The position numbers and the translations under genes were made by a program. A stretch of 64,000 nt of DNA, taken from NCBI RefSeq assembly GCF_014192015.1, contig NZ_JACHXJ010000002.1, forward strand, positions 1,426,001 through 1,490,000, read 5' to 3'. A model generated the notes under the pieces. The model did no database searches. It had not been told where the DNA came from and saw only the letters and a list, made by a program, of their open reading frames with translations. Positions 35,013 to 43,708 of this stretch are shown here, in pieces. The first letter of the stretch is position 1. Each line of letters begins with the position of its first letter. Source of the stretch: Paenibacillus rhizosphaerae. GTDB taxonomy: Bacteria; Bacillota; Bacilli; Paenibacillales; Paenibacillaceae.

Positions 35013-35981
35013 ATGATGGACATGCCTGCGGATAAGGTTACTGCGGCCGCCGACGGCAAAGCCGTCGGCTCCCCGCCCGGCCTCGTCTGGGCGGGCCTGA
35101 AGAGAGACAAGTATTTGTATTTGCTGGCGCTGCCGGGATTGATTTATTTCATCGTTTTCCGGTACGTGCCGATGTGGGGGGTGGTCATTTCATTCCAGGA
35201 GTATTCGCCCTATCAAGGCGTCCTGGACAGTCCGTGGGTCGGATTCGATCATTTCGCGCGGTTTTTCTCGAATCCGGATTTCCTTTTGCTGTTCCGCAAT
35301 ACGATGGCGATCAATCTGCTAAGCCTGATCTTTTTCTTCCCGCTGCCGATTCTGCTCGCCGTGCTACTAAACGAAATTCGCGTTTCGTCTTACAAAAAAA
35401 TCGTGCAATCGATCATTTATTTGCCTCATTTCTTGTCCTGGGTCATCATCGTCGGCATCACGTTCCTGCTTCTGTCCACCGGTGACGGCGTCGTCAACAA
35501 GCTGCTCGTCGCCTTCGGCTTTGAGAAGGTCGATTTTCTGACGAACAAGAACTATTTCTGGGGACTGTTGACGCTCCAGTCCGTCTGGAAGGACGCAGGA
35601 TGGGGCACGATCATTTTTCTTGCCGCCATCGCGGGAGCCGATCCGCAGCTGTACGAAGCAGCCAAAATGGACGGAGCGAGCCGACTTAGGCAAATCTGGC
35701 ACGTGACGCTGCCGGCTATCCGTCCCGTCATCGTTATTCTGCTCATTCTGCGGATCGGCCATATGATGGACGTCGGCTTCGAGCAGGTGTTTCTGATGAT
35801 GAACGGCGCCGTCTCCGATGTCGCGGACGTCTTTGATACCTACGTATATCGTCTAGGCGTCCGGCAGGGACAGTTCAGCTTCAGCACCGCCGTCGGCTTG
35901 TTCAAGTCCGTCGTCGGCCTGCTCCTCGTCATCGGCGCCAACCGATTGGCCAAGAAATTCGGCGAGGAAGGCGTCTACTAA
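35013..35981 (+). CDS. ABC transporter permease (LplB type) 2
   Basis: A 322-residue LplB-family permease with a hydrophilic N-terminal arm of about 30 residues. YLYLLALPGLIYFIVFRYVPM spans the first helix (split here: LALPGLIYF), then VVISFQEYSPYQGV and an EAA loop YEAAKMDGASRLRQIWHVTL. AAGGAGG lies 5 bases before ATG 35013. First gene of an importer operon whose order is permease, permease, binding protein, unlike the 22316 cluster where the binding protein comes first. Confidence 0.9.
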   Translation: MMDMPADKVTAAADGKAVGSPPGLVWAGLKRDKYLYLLALPGLIYFIVFRYVPMWGVVISFQEYSPYQGVLDSPWVGFDHFARFFSNPDFLLLFRNTMAINLLSLIFFFPLPILLAVLLNEIRVSSYKKIVQSIIYLPHFLSWVIIVGITFLLLSTGDGVVNKLLVAFGFEKVDFLTNKNYFWGLLTLQSVWKDAGWGTIIFLAAIAGADPQLYEAAKMDGASRLRQIWHVTLPAIRPVIVILLILRIGHMMDVGFEQVFLMMNGAVSDVADVFDTYVYRLGVRQGQFSFSTAVGLFKSVVGLLLVIGANRLAKKFGEEGVY

Positions 35982-36013
35982 CCCAATTTCACCCGCTGGA
36001 GGCGAACGTTTCA

Positions 36014-36892
36014 ATGAGAGAAAGCTTGGGAGACCGCGTGTTCGGCGTTATCAACGTCATCGCGCTCGGCTTGATCAGCCTGATCACTTTCTTCCCGTTC
36101 TATTATGTATTCGTCGTGTCGTTCACCGACCCGTCGGAATATATCCGGAGAGGGCTGGTGCTGTTCCCGCAGCATTGGAGCCTCGTATCCTACAAATATT
36201 TGCTCTCTACCGACGCATTCATGAGAGCTATCGGGAACAGCGCGTTCCTGGCAGTCGTCGGGACCGCGCTGAGCCTCATCGTGACTTCAGGACTATCCTA
36301 TGCGATATCCCGCAGAAGGCTGCAGGGAAGGCGGTTCATTATGCTGGCCATCCTGCTGACAACGCTATTCAATCCAGGCATCATTCCACCGTATCTGCTT
36401 GTGCGGGACCTGCATCTGATCAACAGCATATGGTCGCTGATCTTACCGGTGCTGACAAGCGGCTGGTACGTGCTGCTGATGAAGGGCTTCTTCGACAGTA
36501 TCCCGTCCAGCCTGGAGGAAGCGGCGCGGATCGACGGCTGCAATGATCTCAGCGTCTGGTACCGGGTCATCCTACCGCTGTCGCTTCCCTCCATGGCGGC
36601 ATTCGGCCTGTTTTACGCCGTCGCGTACTGGAACACTTTCTTCACGGCGCTACTGTATATTAACGATTTCGCGAAGCATCCGCTGCAGGTGCTGCTGCAG
36701 AACATGCTGATCGACGCGTCCACCGCGGCGGGAGGCTCGGCCGCGGCTGAGATGATGTCGGAGCAGCGCATTCCGCCAGAGACGCTCAAGATGGCCGCCG
36801 TCGTCATCGCCACGGTACCTATCCTGCTCGTCTATCCTTTCTTGCAGAAGCATTTCGCGAAAGGAGCTTTGGTCGGTTCCGTCAAGGAATAG
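36014..36892 (+). CDS. ABC transporter permease (YtcP type) 2
   Basis: A 292-residue permease. It has FPFYYVFVVSFTDPSEYIRR after helix 1, an EAA loop LEEAARIDGCNDLSVWYRVI and the terminal AKGALVGSVKE. It pairs with the LplB-type protein 32 bases upstream. CTGGAGGCG is the probable ribosome site. Confidence 0.9.
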   Translation: MRESLGDRVFGVINVIALGLISLITFFPFYYVFVVSFTDPSEYIRRGLVLFPQHWSLVSYKYLLSTDAFMRAIGNSAFLAVVGTALSLIVTSGLSYAISRRRLQGRRFIMLAILLTTLFNPGIIPPYLLVRDLHLINSIWSLILPVLTSGWYVLLMKGFFDSIPSSLEEAARIDGCNDLSVWYRVILPLSLPSMAAFGLFYAVAYWNTFFTALLYINDFAKHPLQVLLQNMLIDASTAAGGSAAAEMMSEQRIPPETLKMAAVVIATVPILLVYPFLQKHFAKGALVGSVKE

Positions 36893-36939
36893 ACGAAGAC
36901 CAGACTACTAGAAGAAAAATAGAAAGGGGAGGTTCGTGT

Positions 36940-38463
36940 ATGCGAAAAAGAAGGTTCAGGCTTGACAAAACGAAGATCGCCGTTTCGGTGCTGCTCATCG
37001 CCGCCCTGCTGGTCGGCTGCAGCGGTGGAGGAGGCGGGGGAGGAGCTACCGGCGACGGTCCGCTGAATGTCAGCATCATGACGATGTATTACACGCCGGA
37101 GCCGCCGGGCGAGGATAACGTTGTCGTCAAAGAAATCGAGAAGCGGACCAACACCAAACTGAACATTACATGGGTCTCGCCGAACAACTATGCCGACAAG
37201 GTGAACGTTACGCTCGCTTCGGGAGACATTCCCGACCTGATGCTGCTGGATAACGCCTTCACCGCCCAGGTTCGGACGATGGTAGCGCAAGGGGCGTTGT
37301 GGGACCTCACCCCATATATCAAGGACTACCCGAATTTGATGAAATTTCCGGAGGAAACCTGGACCAACACGAAGCAGGCCGACGGCAAAAACTACGGAAT
37401 TCCCCGGGTGCGTCCGGTCGAAGGCGGCGGCTTTGTTTACCTTCGCAAGGACTGGATGGACAAGCTGAATCTCGAGGTTCCGCAGACGGTCGACGAATTT
37501 TACGACGTCCTTAAAGCTTTCGTTGAAAAAGATCCGGACGGCAACGGCAAGGACGACACGATCGGGTACGCCAGCTTCGTCGACCAGTCCGGCATGGCCA
37601 CCCTTGGCCAACTTCAGAACGTCTTCACGAAGACGAACGGCGATTGGTCTCTGGTAGACGGTAAGCTTGTGAACGTCAATCTGCTGCCGGGTGTCCGGGA
37701 CGCTCTCGTCTGGATGAACAAGGCGTACCGGGAGAAGCTCCTTCCCGAAGATCTCGCGACGCTAAAAAACTCGCAGGCGAAGGATTTGCTCAAGGCGGGC
37801 CGGGCGGGAGGCTTCCAGGATACGGTCGAAGCCGCCTGGGAACCGACGGAGGAGCTGCGGAAGACCGAACCGAAGGCGGACTTCCTTCCGCTTGTCTCTC
37901 TGAACGGCTACGTCAACCGCGATTCCGGCTTCTTCGGAATGTACGCGATTCCGAAGACTGTGCCCGAAGCGAAGATGAAGAAGCTGCTCGAGCTGATGGA
38001 CTACGGCGCTTCTGACGAAGGCAGTGATTTGGCAAGCTTCGGCATCAAGGACGTGCATTACAAGGAAGAAAACGGTGTGAAGGTGCCGACCGAACAGGCT
38101 AAGACCGATATCGTCGCGCAGCAGGCGCTCGGCCAAATTTTTATCAAATACGACAAGTATTTGCGCGCCTACCGTTCGGGCATGCCAAGCGACATACTGG
38201 AGCGGAACAAGAAAATTATCGACGAGCGGGCCAAAGTGAGCGTGCCGGAGGTTGCGGTTGGGCTCAATTCCGATACGAATACGAAGGTCGGCACCGAGCT
38301 GGGCAAGAAAATTCAGGACATGAAGACGAAGGTCATCCTGGGGAAAGCGCCGATCGAAGAGTGGGACAGATTCGTCGGCGAGCTTAAGAACGATCCCGAC
38401 TTGCTTAAAATTACCGAGGAAATGAATGCGTCCTATCAGCAGCGGATATCCGGCTCCAAGTAA
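36940..38463 (+). CDS. ABC transporter solute-binding lipoprotein 2
   Basis: A 507-residue LipO-type solute-binding protein. Its signal peptide ends in lipobox LVGC, followed by a Gly-rich linker. DPDGNGKDDTIGYA is the family's Asp-rich loop, and EEWDRFVGEL lies near the end. The gene follows the two permeases after 47 bases and AAAGGGGAGG. The ligand is probably an oligosaccharide, perhaps a product of the GH44 enzyme encoded next door. Confidence 0.9.
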   Translation: MRKRRFRLDKTKIAVSVLLIAALLVGCSGGGGGGGATGDGPLNVSIMTMYYTPEPPGEDNVVVKEIEKRTNTKLNITWVSPNNYADKVNVTLASGDIPDLMLLDNAFTAQVRTMVAQGALWDLTPYIKDYPNLMKFPEETWTNTKQADGKNYGIPRVRPVEGGGFVYLRKDWMDKLNLEVPQTVDEFYDVLKAFVEKDPDGNGKDDTIGYASFVDQSGMATLGQLQNVFTKTNGDWSLVDGKLVNVNLLPGVRDALVWMNKAYREKLLPEDLATLKNSQAKDLLKAGRAGGFQDTVEAAWEPTEELRKTEPKADFLPLVSLNGYVNRDSGFFGMYAIPKTVPEAKMKKLLELMDYGASDEGSDLASFGIKDVHYKEENGVKVPTEQAKTDIVAQQALGQIFIKYDKYLRAYRSGMPSDILERNKKIIDERAKVSVPEVAVGLNSDTNTKVGTELGKKIQDMKTKVILGKAPIEEWDRFVGELKNDPDLLKITEEMNASYQQRISGSK

Positions 38464-38477
38464 AGGTTAGGATAGCC

Positions 38478-38515
38478 AATACCCTCTTTTTTCCAATTGG
38501 GAAAAAGAGGGTATT
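38478..38515 (+). terminator. Terminator of the 35013 importer operon
   Basis: AATACCCTC (38478-38486) pairs with GAGGGTATT (38507-38515), and the pairing extends inward through the T and A runs to an AATT centre. It lies 14 bases after the stop of the binding protein. Confidence 0.7.
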
Positions 38516-38640
38516 TCCCGTTCATCGCGATAGACGGTTCCTCCCGGGAGTAGGCCGGCAAAGCCGTTTCGGTCGGCAAGGGAAGGTTATCGGACCACGG
38601 TCCGGGCAGGTATTGAAAAAAAAGAAAGGCAGGGAGCGTC

Positions 38641-40992
38641 ATGAACCATTTCGCGCAAAGGGACTGGCGGGATCGGCCGCCGGCGATCAAAGGCCGTTTC
38701 TACCGAAAAAGCCTGTTGATCGTGCTGAGCATCACATGCCTACCGACGGCAATTATCGGAATAACGCTCTATTTACTCGGCAGCTCTCATATCGGCAAGG
38801 AGGTGACGAGCTCGAATGAGGCACTACTCCTGAACGCGGTGAACCGCATTAACGGCGATTTGAATCAGCTCGAACTGACGGCGACGCAGTGGGCGTTCGA
38901 CCCGCGGTTCGACGGAAGTCTCCGGAACGTCGATCTGAAGGACCAATATACCGTTACTCAAAACCTGTACCGCACCTTGACGGTTATGAAGGGCTTCTAT
39001 CCGCTGGTCGATCAGGTGCATCTGTTCGTCGACGGCAAGTCGCCCGTCGTTGTTTCCGACTTCGACGGGATCGAAGCCGTCTCCAGCCCAGGCGATCTCG
39101 CAGGCTACCGGACGGTCATGTCCAGCAAGCAAGGCGCGTTCTGGCTAAACGGCTTCCCACGGGTCAACCGGTCGGACGATCATACGGTGGCGCTCGTACA
39201 TAAAGTTCCGGGCATCGGCCAACCTTACGGTACCCTGATTTTCTATCTGGACCGGGATAAGCTCGTAAGCCTGGTACATGAGCTGTCGCTCGGAAAGGCC
39301 GGCAGCTCGTTCATTATCGACGAGAAGGGCCGCTTCGTCGTGACTGAGAAAGGGGCGGGTCTCCCCGAAGGAACGCCGTTCGAGACTGCGTTGGCCGCCG
39401 AGATCAAGCGGCGCGACACGGGCTCCGGCACGTTCCTGTACAACTTTCAGGGCAAAACATATACCGTCACGTTCGGCGATTTCACCCGGCTGGGTCTGCA
39501 CTGGACCTACGTCACCGCCGCTTCGCTTTCCTCGATGACGGCTCCGGTCAAAATGATGTCGAGGATGATTGTCGGCGTTAGTCTGTTCGGTTTTGCCGTC
39601 GCGCTTCTTCTGTCCTGGCTTGCCTCCAAGCGGATCTATCATCCAATCCACCGGCTCGTCGGCTTGTTCCATGACGAGAGGCGCGCACCCGATCCGCCCA
39701 GCGACGAGATCGGCTTTCTCGAGAAGCAGTGGCGCCACCTGAACCGGGAAAGCTGCGAGCTGCGGGAGAAGCTGGAGCAGGCACAGCCCTGGATGCGGTC
39801 GAGCTTTTTGCTTCATCTCATTCAGGGACATTATTATTCCTTCACGGAAGAGGAGCTGCGCGAGAGGATGAACGCCTACGGCTGGAGCATGGACGGCAAG
39901 CGATTTCTGCTCGTGCTCGTCCAGGTTACTGGGCTCAGCCGTCCGCAGGGGCGCTTCGCGGACGGCGATGCCCAGCTCGTCTCCTTCGCGGCAGCGAATA
40001 TCGCGCAGGAATTGACCGCCGTCCGCGGCGAACAGGCGGATATCATCAATTTCCAGGATCTATCCGTGGGCATCCTGTTGTCTTACGGGCGGGAGGAGTC
40101 GGAGGAAGCGGCACGCGGCGGCGCCTTCCAGCTGGCGGCTTCGCTCGCGGAGACGATCTGCGCCGTGCTGAAGGTGCAAAGCACAATCCTGATAGGGCGG
40201 CCTCTGCCGCGAATAGCGGATTTGCCGGAATCGCTGCGGCACCTTCGGCAAGCCGCCCGCTACCGCGATGTTCAGGAGGTAACGCAGATTCTTTCCCTGG
40301 AGGACCTTCTTCCCGGCATGGGAAGGGAAGCGGTGCCGTATCCGTTTGGCTCTGAGAAGGAGGTGAAGCAGGCGATCCGGATGGGGCTCCCGGAGGAGGC
40401 GGCGGCCGCCATACAGTCTTTCGTGGAAATTCTCGTGAAGGAGGGAGGCAAGGAAATGTTCGTCCAGGACGGCGCGCTCCAGCTGCTCGGCAGCATCCAG
40501 CATGCGATTCTGGAAGCCGGCTACCAGCCGCGCGGGCTCTACGGGGATGTTGATCTGTACGCCGAGCTTCGCGGAATGCGGGATCCCGAGAGGATGACCG
40601 AATGGTTTCGTGTCCGCGTAATCGAACCATACGGGAAAGCGTTGGCCTGCGACAAGGCTTTGCATCAGCGCCGGCTCGTCGAGCGGGCGATGGAGTACGT
40701 CAAAGGGAAATACGACTCTGACGTCTCGCTTGAGAGTTGCGCCGAGTATTTGGGGACAAGCCCGTTCACGCTGAGTAAGGCGTTCAAACATATCGCCGAC
40801 GTCAATTTCATCGATTACTTGATCCAGCTGCGGATCGAGAAGGCGAAGGAACTGCTGGACGACACCGACATGAAGGTCGGTGAGATCGCCTTGCAGATCG
40901 GCTATCAACCCTCTTATTTGAACCGGCTGTTCAAGAAGCTGGTGGGCGTTACGCCGGGGCAATATCGCGAGCGGAAGGTGAACCCCGAGTGA
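38641..40992 (+). CDS. Membrane-anchored AraC-family regulator (YtdP/YesS-like)
   Basis: A 783-residue one-component regulator. Helix 1 is at residues 24-47 (SLLIVLSITCLPTAIIGITL), then an extracellular Cache-like sensing domain to about residue 300. A second helix (MIVGVSLFGFAVALLLSWLA) and a HAMP-like turn follow, then a cytoplasmic linker and a C-terminal pair of AraC helix-turn-helix units (VSLESCAEYLGTSPFTLSKA, VGEIALQIGYQPSYLNRLF). It likely senses an outside sugar or the loaded binding protein and activates the importer just upstream. GGCAGGGAG is the likely ribosome site. Confidence 0.9.
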   Translation: MNHFAQRDWRDRPPAIKGRFYRKSLLIVLSITCLPTAIIGITLYLLGSSHIGKEVTSSNEALLLNAVNRINGDLNQLELTATQWAFDPRFDGSLRNVDLKDQYTVTQNLYRTLTVMKGFYPLVDQVHLFVDGKSPVVVSDFDGIEAVSSPGDLAGYRTVMSSKQGAFWLNGFPRVNRSDDHTVALVHKVPGIGQPYGTLIFYLDRDKLVSLVHELSLGKAGSSFIIDEKGRFVVTEKGAGLPEGTPFETALAAEIKRRDTGSGTFLYNFQGKTYTVTFGDFTRLGLHWTYVTAASLSSMTAPVKMMSRMIVGVSLFGFAVALLLSWLASKRIYHPIHRLVGLFHDERRAPDPPSDEIGFLEKQWRHLNRESCELREKLEQAQPWMRSSFLLHLIQGHYYSFTEEELRERMNAYGWSMDGKRFLLVLVQVTGLSRPQGRFADGDAQLVSFAAANIAQELTAVRGEQADIINFQDLSVGILLSYGREESEEAARGGAFQLAASLAETICAVLKVQSTILIGRPLPRIADLPESLRHLRQAARYRDVQEVTQILSLEDLLPGMGREAVPYPFGSEKEVKQAIRMGLPEEAAAAIQSFVEILVKEGGKEMFVQDGALQLLGSIQHAILEAGYQPRGLYGDVDLYAELRGMRDPERMTEWFRVRVIEPYGKALACDKALHQRRLVERAMEYVKGKYDSDVSLESCAEYLGTSPFTLSKAFKHIADVNFIDYLIQLRIEKAKELLDDTDMKVGEIALQIGYQPSYLNRLFKKLVGVTPGQYRERKVNPE

Positions 40993-41118
40993 AACGATAG
41001 ATCAATACCAAAGGGGCTGTCCAGTGGCAGTCCCTTATTCCGCAAACGGGCAGTATAATTGATGCTTGTGAAATGGGAGATTTCTTTATTAAATGCATAT
41101 TTGCCGCCAAAACATATT

Positions 41119-41192
41119 GTAAGACGAGAACATGAATGCTTAACAGCCCCATAACAGCGGCATTTTTTGTTTTAACAATATATGTTCTTGTC
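41119..41192. repeat. Copy C of the inverted-repeat element
   Basis: It runs from GTAAGACGAGAACATGAA to ATATATGTTCTTGTC with an internal AGCCCCATAACAGCGGC and six Ts. Ends mirror each other as in copies A, D and E. The hairpin is weaker here (mismatched). It lies between the membrane AraC gene and the SDR gene. The rest of the 40993-41388 gap shows nothing else. Confidence 0.8.
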
Positions 41193-41388
41193 AAAATCAA
41201 TAGCTTCGCTCAGTCCGTTTCTCGCGAACAAATATGCTGGAGGATGTTTGAGCTTTATTGAATAATGTTTTGGGCTCCACGGAAAAGCAGAAACTGTGTA
41301 AACACGTTAAAGTTAAGTCATCGGCCGGAAGCAGTTTGGCTGGATGGTATCCAAATACCCAAAAAGTAAAAGGAGATGGAATTTAAAT

Positions 41389-42246
41389 ATGAGTCAACCT
41401 AAAGTTTGGTTTATTACCGGAGCAGGCAGAGGCGTGGGGTTTGAAATTCTGAAGGCCGTGTTGGAAACAGGAGACAAAGTCGTAGCTACCGTAAGAAGCC
41501 ACGCACAGGCCTTGGCGGATAAACTGGGCAATCCGGAGCAGCTCGAAGTCGTAGTTCTTGATGTGACCGATGATCAGCAGGCAGTTCTGGCCGCCAAGCA
41601 GGCAGAGAAGAAATTCGGTAAGATCGATGTCCTAGTAAATAATGCTGGGTACGGCCTTTTAAGCGCGGTTGAAGAAGCTACCGCAGAAGAAGTTCGGAGA
41701 AATTTTGAGACCAACGTATTTGGAACGTTAAATGTAACACGAGCGATTCTTCCTTATATGCGGGGACGACGTTCCGGCCATATTATTAATATCTCTTCCG
41801 TCGGCGGATTAAGCGGCTATATGGGTTGGGGTGTTTATGGTTCAACCAAATTTGCAATCGAGGGGTTGACCGAGTCTCTTGCTATGGAACTGGCGCCTCT
41901 CGGTATCCATGTAACAGTAGTGGCTCCTGGGTTTTTCCGGACGGAGTTTCTGGATGCCTCTTCATTGACGCGGTCAGACAACATCATTCCAGATTACGAG
42001 GAAACCGTCGGTAAAATGAGGAAGTTTGCGACTCAGGTCAACAAGAGGCAGCCGGGAGACCCTGTGAAGCTGGCAAAGGCTTTCATTCAGCTCGCGAACT
42101 CAGAAAATCCGCCGGTTCACCTGCCGCTCGGCAATGATTCCCTGCAAAGGTACCGGGAGAAAACGTCCAACTTCGAAAAAGACATCGAAGCATGGTATGA
42201 AGTGATTACGGGCACGGATCATGACGATGTCTCGTTTAAAGAATGA
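41389..42246 (+). CDS. Short-chain dehydrogenase/reductase
   Basis: A 285-residue classical SDR. It carries the cofactor loop TGAGRGVG (residues 10-17), VLVNNAGYG, the catalytic Ser in INISSVGG, and YGSTK (Tyr/Lys). The length and the C-terminal extension are those of the NAD(P)H-dependent ketone reductase group often annotated as oxidoreductase YusZ-like. Start at ATG 41389 after AAAGGAGATG, although the spacing of about 12 is long. It is followed by its own strong terminator, so it is a single-gene unit, possibly regulated by the AraC gene downstream. Confidence 0.85.
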   Translation: MSQPKVWFITGAGRGVGFEILKAVLETGDKVVATVRSHAQALADKLGNPEQLEVVVLDVTDDQQAVLAAKQAEKKFGKIDVLVNNAGYGLLSAVEEATAEEVRRNFETNVFGTLNVTRAILPYMRGRRSGHIINISSVGGLSGYMGWGVYGSTKFAIEGLTESLAMELAPLGIHVTVVAPGFFRTEFLDASSLTRSDNIIPDYEETVGKMRKFATQVNKRQPGDPVKLAKAFIQLANSENPPVHLPLGNDSLQRYREKTSNFEKDIEAWYEVITGTDHDDVSFKE

Positions 42247-42270
42247 AAAATAAATCGAAAAGCAGACATG

Positions 42271-42298
42271 AACCGGAGAGCATGCTCTCCGGTTTTTC
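42271..42298 (+). terminator. Intrinsic terminator after the SDR gene
   Basis: The perfect palindrome AACCGGAGAGCATGCTCTCC-GGTT (42271-42294) is followed by TTT. Confidence 0.85.
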
Positions 42299-42411
42299 AA
42301 CTCCCTTTATTTATGGGCTATCCTAAAAATGTGTTCGGGAAGAAGTCGAAGGTTCTTAGATGTATACTTATATATAAATAAATCGTGTAAAAGGTCGGGA
42401 GGGACCAGGAT

Positions 42412-43305
42412 ATGCAAGACATGAAGTTTCGAAAGGAAAAAGTTTTCAGGGCTCCTGATTCATTCGTGAAAAAGCCGGAGGGTCAGGGGGTCTTGACCTT
42501 GAAAGGTTTAACGGTCGTTGAATCATGCACCTTTATAAACAGTATTAAAGGCTCCATGTTTTTGGAGGACCATCTGCTGTTGTTCGTTCTTGAAGGAATC
42601 TACAGGATCAAATTCGGTGACAGGGAAGTAGAGGTAAGCAAAAATGAAATGGTGCTGCTGCAAAAATCCATTATGATTCAATATGAGAAGACCGGAGCGG
42701 CAGACTCCGGGGGCGTTATGGAGTATATAATGTTTTTTCTCAAAGAAGAGCTGCTTACTGAATTTATTCAAATGGCGAAGCTTGAAAAAAACGATCCTTC
42801 TGAAGTCGTTCCCGTTTCGGTTAATCCAGTAAATGAGCGTTTGAAGAATTTTATTGATTCCCTTAAGCCTTATTTCAAGGAAACCGAACGCATAAGGGAT
42901 GAGTTGATAAGATTAAAATTATTTGAATTATTGTTTGATGTTGCAGATGCCGATGAGCAGTTCATTTATCAATTTTTACAGCTTAAACGGAATGAGAGGA
43001 AAAATTTGACAGAAGTCATAGAGCAAAATCTGTATCATCCGGTGTCTTTAAACGACCTGGCTTATCTTTCGGGCCGAAGCGTTTCATCCTTCAAGCGTGA
43101 TTTTCAAGCCATTTATAATACCTCGCCGCTGCGTTGGATTCGAAACCGAAGGCTCGATAAGGCGAAGGAACTGCTGCAGCAAACCCCTATTTCGGTTACG
43201 GATATTTGTTTCTCGACCGGGTTTGAAAACGTGGCCCATTTCTCCAAAGTGTTCAAGGAACGGTTTGGAGTGACTCCTTCCGCGTATCGGTTTATTAGAA
43301 GTTGA
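42412..43305 (+). CDS. AraC-family transcriptional regulator (ExsA/PchR-like layout)
   Basis: A 297-residue regulator. The N-terminal sensing half has a cupin-like GIYRIKFGDREVEVSKNEMV segment. Two helix-turn-helix units lie at the C-terminus (VSLNDLAYLSGRSVSSFKRD, ISVTDICFSTGFENVAHFSK) and it ends VTPSAYRFIRS. It may control the SDR gene just upstream. GGGAGGG precedes ATG 42412. A terminator follows at 43379. Confidence 0.85.
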   Translation: MQDMKFRKEKVFRAPDSFVKKPEGQGVLTLKGLTVVESCTFINSIKGSMFLEDHLLLFVLEGIYRIKFGDREVEVSKNEMVLLQKSIMIQYEKTGAADSGGVMEYIMFFLKEELLTEFIQMAKLEKNDPSEVVPVSVNPVNERLKNFIDSLKPYFKETERIRDELIRLKLFELLFDVADADEQFIYQFLQLKRNERKNLTEVIEQNLYHPVSLNDLAYLSGRSVSSFKRDFQAIYNTSPLRWIRNRRLDKAKELLQQTPISVTDICFSTGFENVAHFSKVFKERFGVTPSAYRFIRS

Positions 43306-43378
43306 TTACCAAGCGTAAATGCCTTTCTCATCCAGAAACACTTAACTATTGGGGAACAATTGTTCAAACAATACAACG

Positions 43379-43408
43379 GCAGCCAGTAAGTAATTGGCTG
43401 CTGTTTTT
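43379..43408 (+). terminator. Terminator after the AraC gene
   Basis: GCAGCCA (from 43379) pairs with TGGCTGC around an AT-rich loop, followed by TGTTTTTG. Confidence 0.7.
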
Positions 43409-43432
43409 GTTGTACTGAATGGCTAATCAGTT

Positions 43433-43593
43433 CAGTTACTGAGCCGTTTCATAAGTGACAGCGCCAAGAAGTTTCCTTTTAATGGGGGGATTGACCTCAT
43501 CGATATCAGCCAGTGTCTCATTGCCAGAGCGTAGTTTATCGGCTTGAATGTAGCCGATCCATGATACCTCCGCGCTGCGTTTCTCGCATATTC
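43433..43593 (-). pseudogene. Short C-terminal remnant of an unknown gene
   Basis: On the minus strand one frame reads IGYIQADKLRSGNETLADID, then NPPIKRKLLGAVTYETAQ and a stop at 43433-43435. The composition is protein-like and about 50 codons are open, but no start codon exists before an upstream stop. It looks like the end of a gene whose front part was lost. I do not recognise it. It sits in the 400-base gap before the germination operon. Confidence 0.35.
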
Positions 43594-43708
43594 GTCCATC
43601 TTAGACCGGGCGGGCAAAGCTCCACCAATCCGTATTGCTTAACAAAAATTGGGCAGTATAAAAGAAGCAGAGGCATCAATTTAGGAAACAAACCGGAGGG
43701 TGGAGCTT

